Positions 51,075 through 52,130 of a stretch of DNA of 52,130 nt are shown here, one piece after another (position 1 is the first letter of the stretch; each line of letters opens with the position of its first letter). The stretch spans positions 1 to 52,130 of the forward strand of contig NZ_CAKZHV010000040.1 of assembly GCF_936927845.1 (NCBI RefSeq), read 5' to 3'. Source of the DNA: an uncultured Sphingomonas sp. (GTDB lineage: Bacteria; Pseudomonadota; Alphaproteobacteria; Sphingomonadales; Sphingomonadaceae). Below the pieces are notes generated by a model. It did no database searches. It saw only the letters and a list, made by a program, of their open reading frames with translations, and was not told the origin of the DNA. The position numbers and the translations under genes are program-made.

Positions 51075-51182
51075 GCGGTGCAATGCGCGGTGCATGTCGC
51101 TGCACGAAGCCCAGAACAGAAGGGAAGGGGGAGCGAGACGGGCGGGACGGCCAACCGGGCCAGTCGCACCAGGAGCCTGCCG
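51075..51182 (+). promoter_or_regulatory. GTGCAATGC word plus purine/hairpin leader, copy 10
   Basis: GCGGTGCAATGCGC (51075-51088) and a following GTGCATGTCGCTGC match the stretch at 12462-12490 nearly base for base. The purine tract GAAGGGAAGGGGGAGCGAG (51119-51137) follows, identical to copy 3. Pairing here is weak (CGG-CCAA-CCG at 51148-51157). CAGGAG precedes the ATG at 51183. Confidence 0.55.
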
Positions 51183-51467
51183 ATGCGTACCATCCTCGCC
51201 TTCTATGAGATTGACCGCGCGTATGGCGGCCCCGAAGAGGGGGGCTGGTGGTATGACGCCGGCACCTTCGTTCGCGTGATCGGCTTATTTCTGGACGAGG
51301 CCGCGGCCGTACGGGCGCAGCAGCGCGCCAACCGCCTGCTCGATCGATTGCAGCAGCACCGAACGCCGGTTTCGTCGGTGACCTACACGGGAGGGCGCTA
51401 CCGCGCGCTCACCTTCACCGGCCTGCCGCCCGCGCACTACCCGGCCGAGCGCCCTTCCTACTCCTGA
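51183..51467 (+). CDS. Unknown small conserved protein
   Basis: A 94-residue protein (MRTILAFYEIDRAYGGPEEG...), with GGWWYDAGTFVRVIGLFLDE and a basic, arginine-rich middle. The N-terminal aromatic pattern suggests a small alpha/beta fold. Function unknown. Its start is fixed by the leader. Confidence 0.58.
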   Translation: MRTILAFYEIDRAYGGPEEGGWWYDAGTFVRVIGLFLDEAAAVRAQQRANRLLDRLQQHRTPVSSVTYTGGRYRALTFTGLPPAHYPAERPSYS

Positions 51468-51510
51468 CGCCGCGCGCGTCGCCACTCCTAAGCATCGGAA
51501 AGGAACGGTC

Positions 51511-52038
51511 ATGCACCGCGTCCATCATTTCACCTCGACCCGGCTCGCCTATGATGCGTGCTTCGATGATCCCCACGTCCGCGAGGGCGACGTGCTCGTT
51601 ATCGCGCGCGAACAGATCGTCGGCCTCGCCTCAAGCGATCCCATCGCCGTCACTACCGGTCACGGCTACCTGCGCACGATCCCGGCCATGAGCCGCGACA
51701 CGCTGCTGGGCGAACTGGCGCACGACACCGCCCAGCTCAGCCACGCCGTGGATGAGGCGCTCCGCCACCATTACCCGGTCGCGGCGCACTACCTCAGCTT
51801 TGCCACGTCGCAGCACCGACTCCTGGCAGGCGAGACGATCGCCGTCCTAACCGCCGACGACCTGCTGGTGACCTCCGACGCGATCGAGCGGCGTATCGCC
51901 AATCTGCGCGAGCGCATGAAGGGCAAAGAGCAGGAGTCCGAGGGCCTGTTCCTGGCGGACGCGATCCGCAGACTCGAGACAGCACGCGGCAAGCTCGCGA
52001 ATCCGGCCTGGACGCACCCGGTCGCCCCCACCCGATAG
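51511..52038 (+). CDS. Unknown conserved plasmid protein
   Basis: A 175-residue protein (MHRVHHFTSTRLAYDACFDD...). REGDVLVIAREQIVGLASSD and YLRTIPAMSRDTLLG form the first half; the second half is helical and charged (IANLRERMKGKEQESEG). GGAAAGGAAC precedes the start. No motif was recognised. The last 92 bp of the window after it show nothing. Confidence 0.6.
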   Translation: MHRVHHFTSTRLAYDACFDDPHVREGDVLVIAREQIVGLASSDPIAVTTGHGYLRTIPAMSRDTLLGELAHDTAQLSHAVDEALRHHYPVAAHYLSFATSQHRLLAGETIAVLTADDLLVTSDAIERRIANLRERMKGKEQESEGLFLADAIRRLETARGKLANPAWTHPVAPTR

Positions 52039-52130
52039 GGTGCCTCCCGTCAACCAGTACGTCCCCGCTGGAAGCCCATCGCCGCGCGAAGAGCGCGCCG
52101 ATGAGTGGGCGCTGACGCGCCCTGCTCGGC

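Overview
The window reads as part of a large, high-GC, low-copy plasmid of an alphaproteobacterium, most likely a sphingomonad (Sphingomonadaceae). The evidence is a RepC-type initiator next to a RepA (RPA-type) initiator with shared iterons, a ParA with a small ribbon-helix-helix partner, and the accessory set typical of such megaplasmids: Toprim primase, strawberry-notch-like methylase/helicase, long ParB-like protein and ArdC. The captured chromosomal segment yihY-fabI-acetyltransferase-aroC also has a sphingomonad gene order. No rRNA or tRNA gene was seen.

Layout. 0.1-1.8 kb: a toxin-antitoxin-like pair (DUF4411 PIN-like protein and an XRE/ImmA-IrrE protein). 1.9-4.8 kb: replication, with five 23-bp iterons around repC and before repA. 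4.9-6.1 kb: a small membrane protein and a secreted lytic transglycosylase. 6.1-7.3 kb: partition (candidate centromere repeats, ParA, RHH protein). 7.3-24.5 kb: a plus-strand accessory block with primase, methylase/helicase, ParB-like protein, ArdC, many unnamed conserved proteins, a secreted nuclease-like lipoprotein and a GHKL ATPase. 24.5-42.3 kb: a PAPS-reductase/PP-loop gene split by a 16.8-kb island. 42.3-47.3 kb: a probable DNA hypermodification cluster (DUF3768, DpdA-like transglycosylase, C5-cytosine methyltransferase with a long repeat array, Mom-like GNAT protein). 47.4-52.0 kb: more unnamed accessory genes.

The island is a three-level nest. A Tn554-like element with three tyrosine recombinases sits inside the PP-loop gene at a Cys-Trp-Leu-Cys motif; both gene halves remain, and the ends carry a short core repeat and an 11-bp inverted repeat. 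Inside it an IS21-family element (7-bp target duplication TTTTTCC) lies 17 bp before an EmrE-type exporter gene. Its istB is split by a 4.0-kb IS1380-family transposition unit (5-bp duplication CTTAT) that carried fabI and its chromosomal neighbours by apparent one-ended transposition. The island also has a MerR-regulated metal module (CDF transporter and frameshifted TonB receptor, each behind a 19-bp-spacer promoter). It therefore looks like a biocide/metal resistance island: quaternary ammonium compounds, possibly triclosan, and a divalent metal.

Two observations not explained by ordinary annotation stand out. First, ten plus-strand genes share a purine-only leader (about GAAGGGGAGGGGGAGCG), mostly followed by a short hairpin whose sequence differs but whose pairing is kept, 38-72 nt before the start codon. 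Second, the DpdA-like / repeat-containing C5-methyltransferase / Mom-like cluster may modify plasmid DNA in an undescribed way. All family names come from reading motifs by eye; no database search was run.
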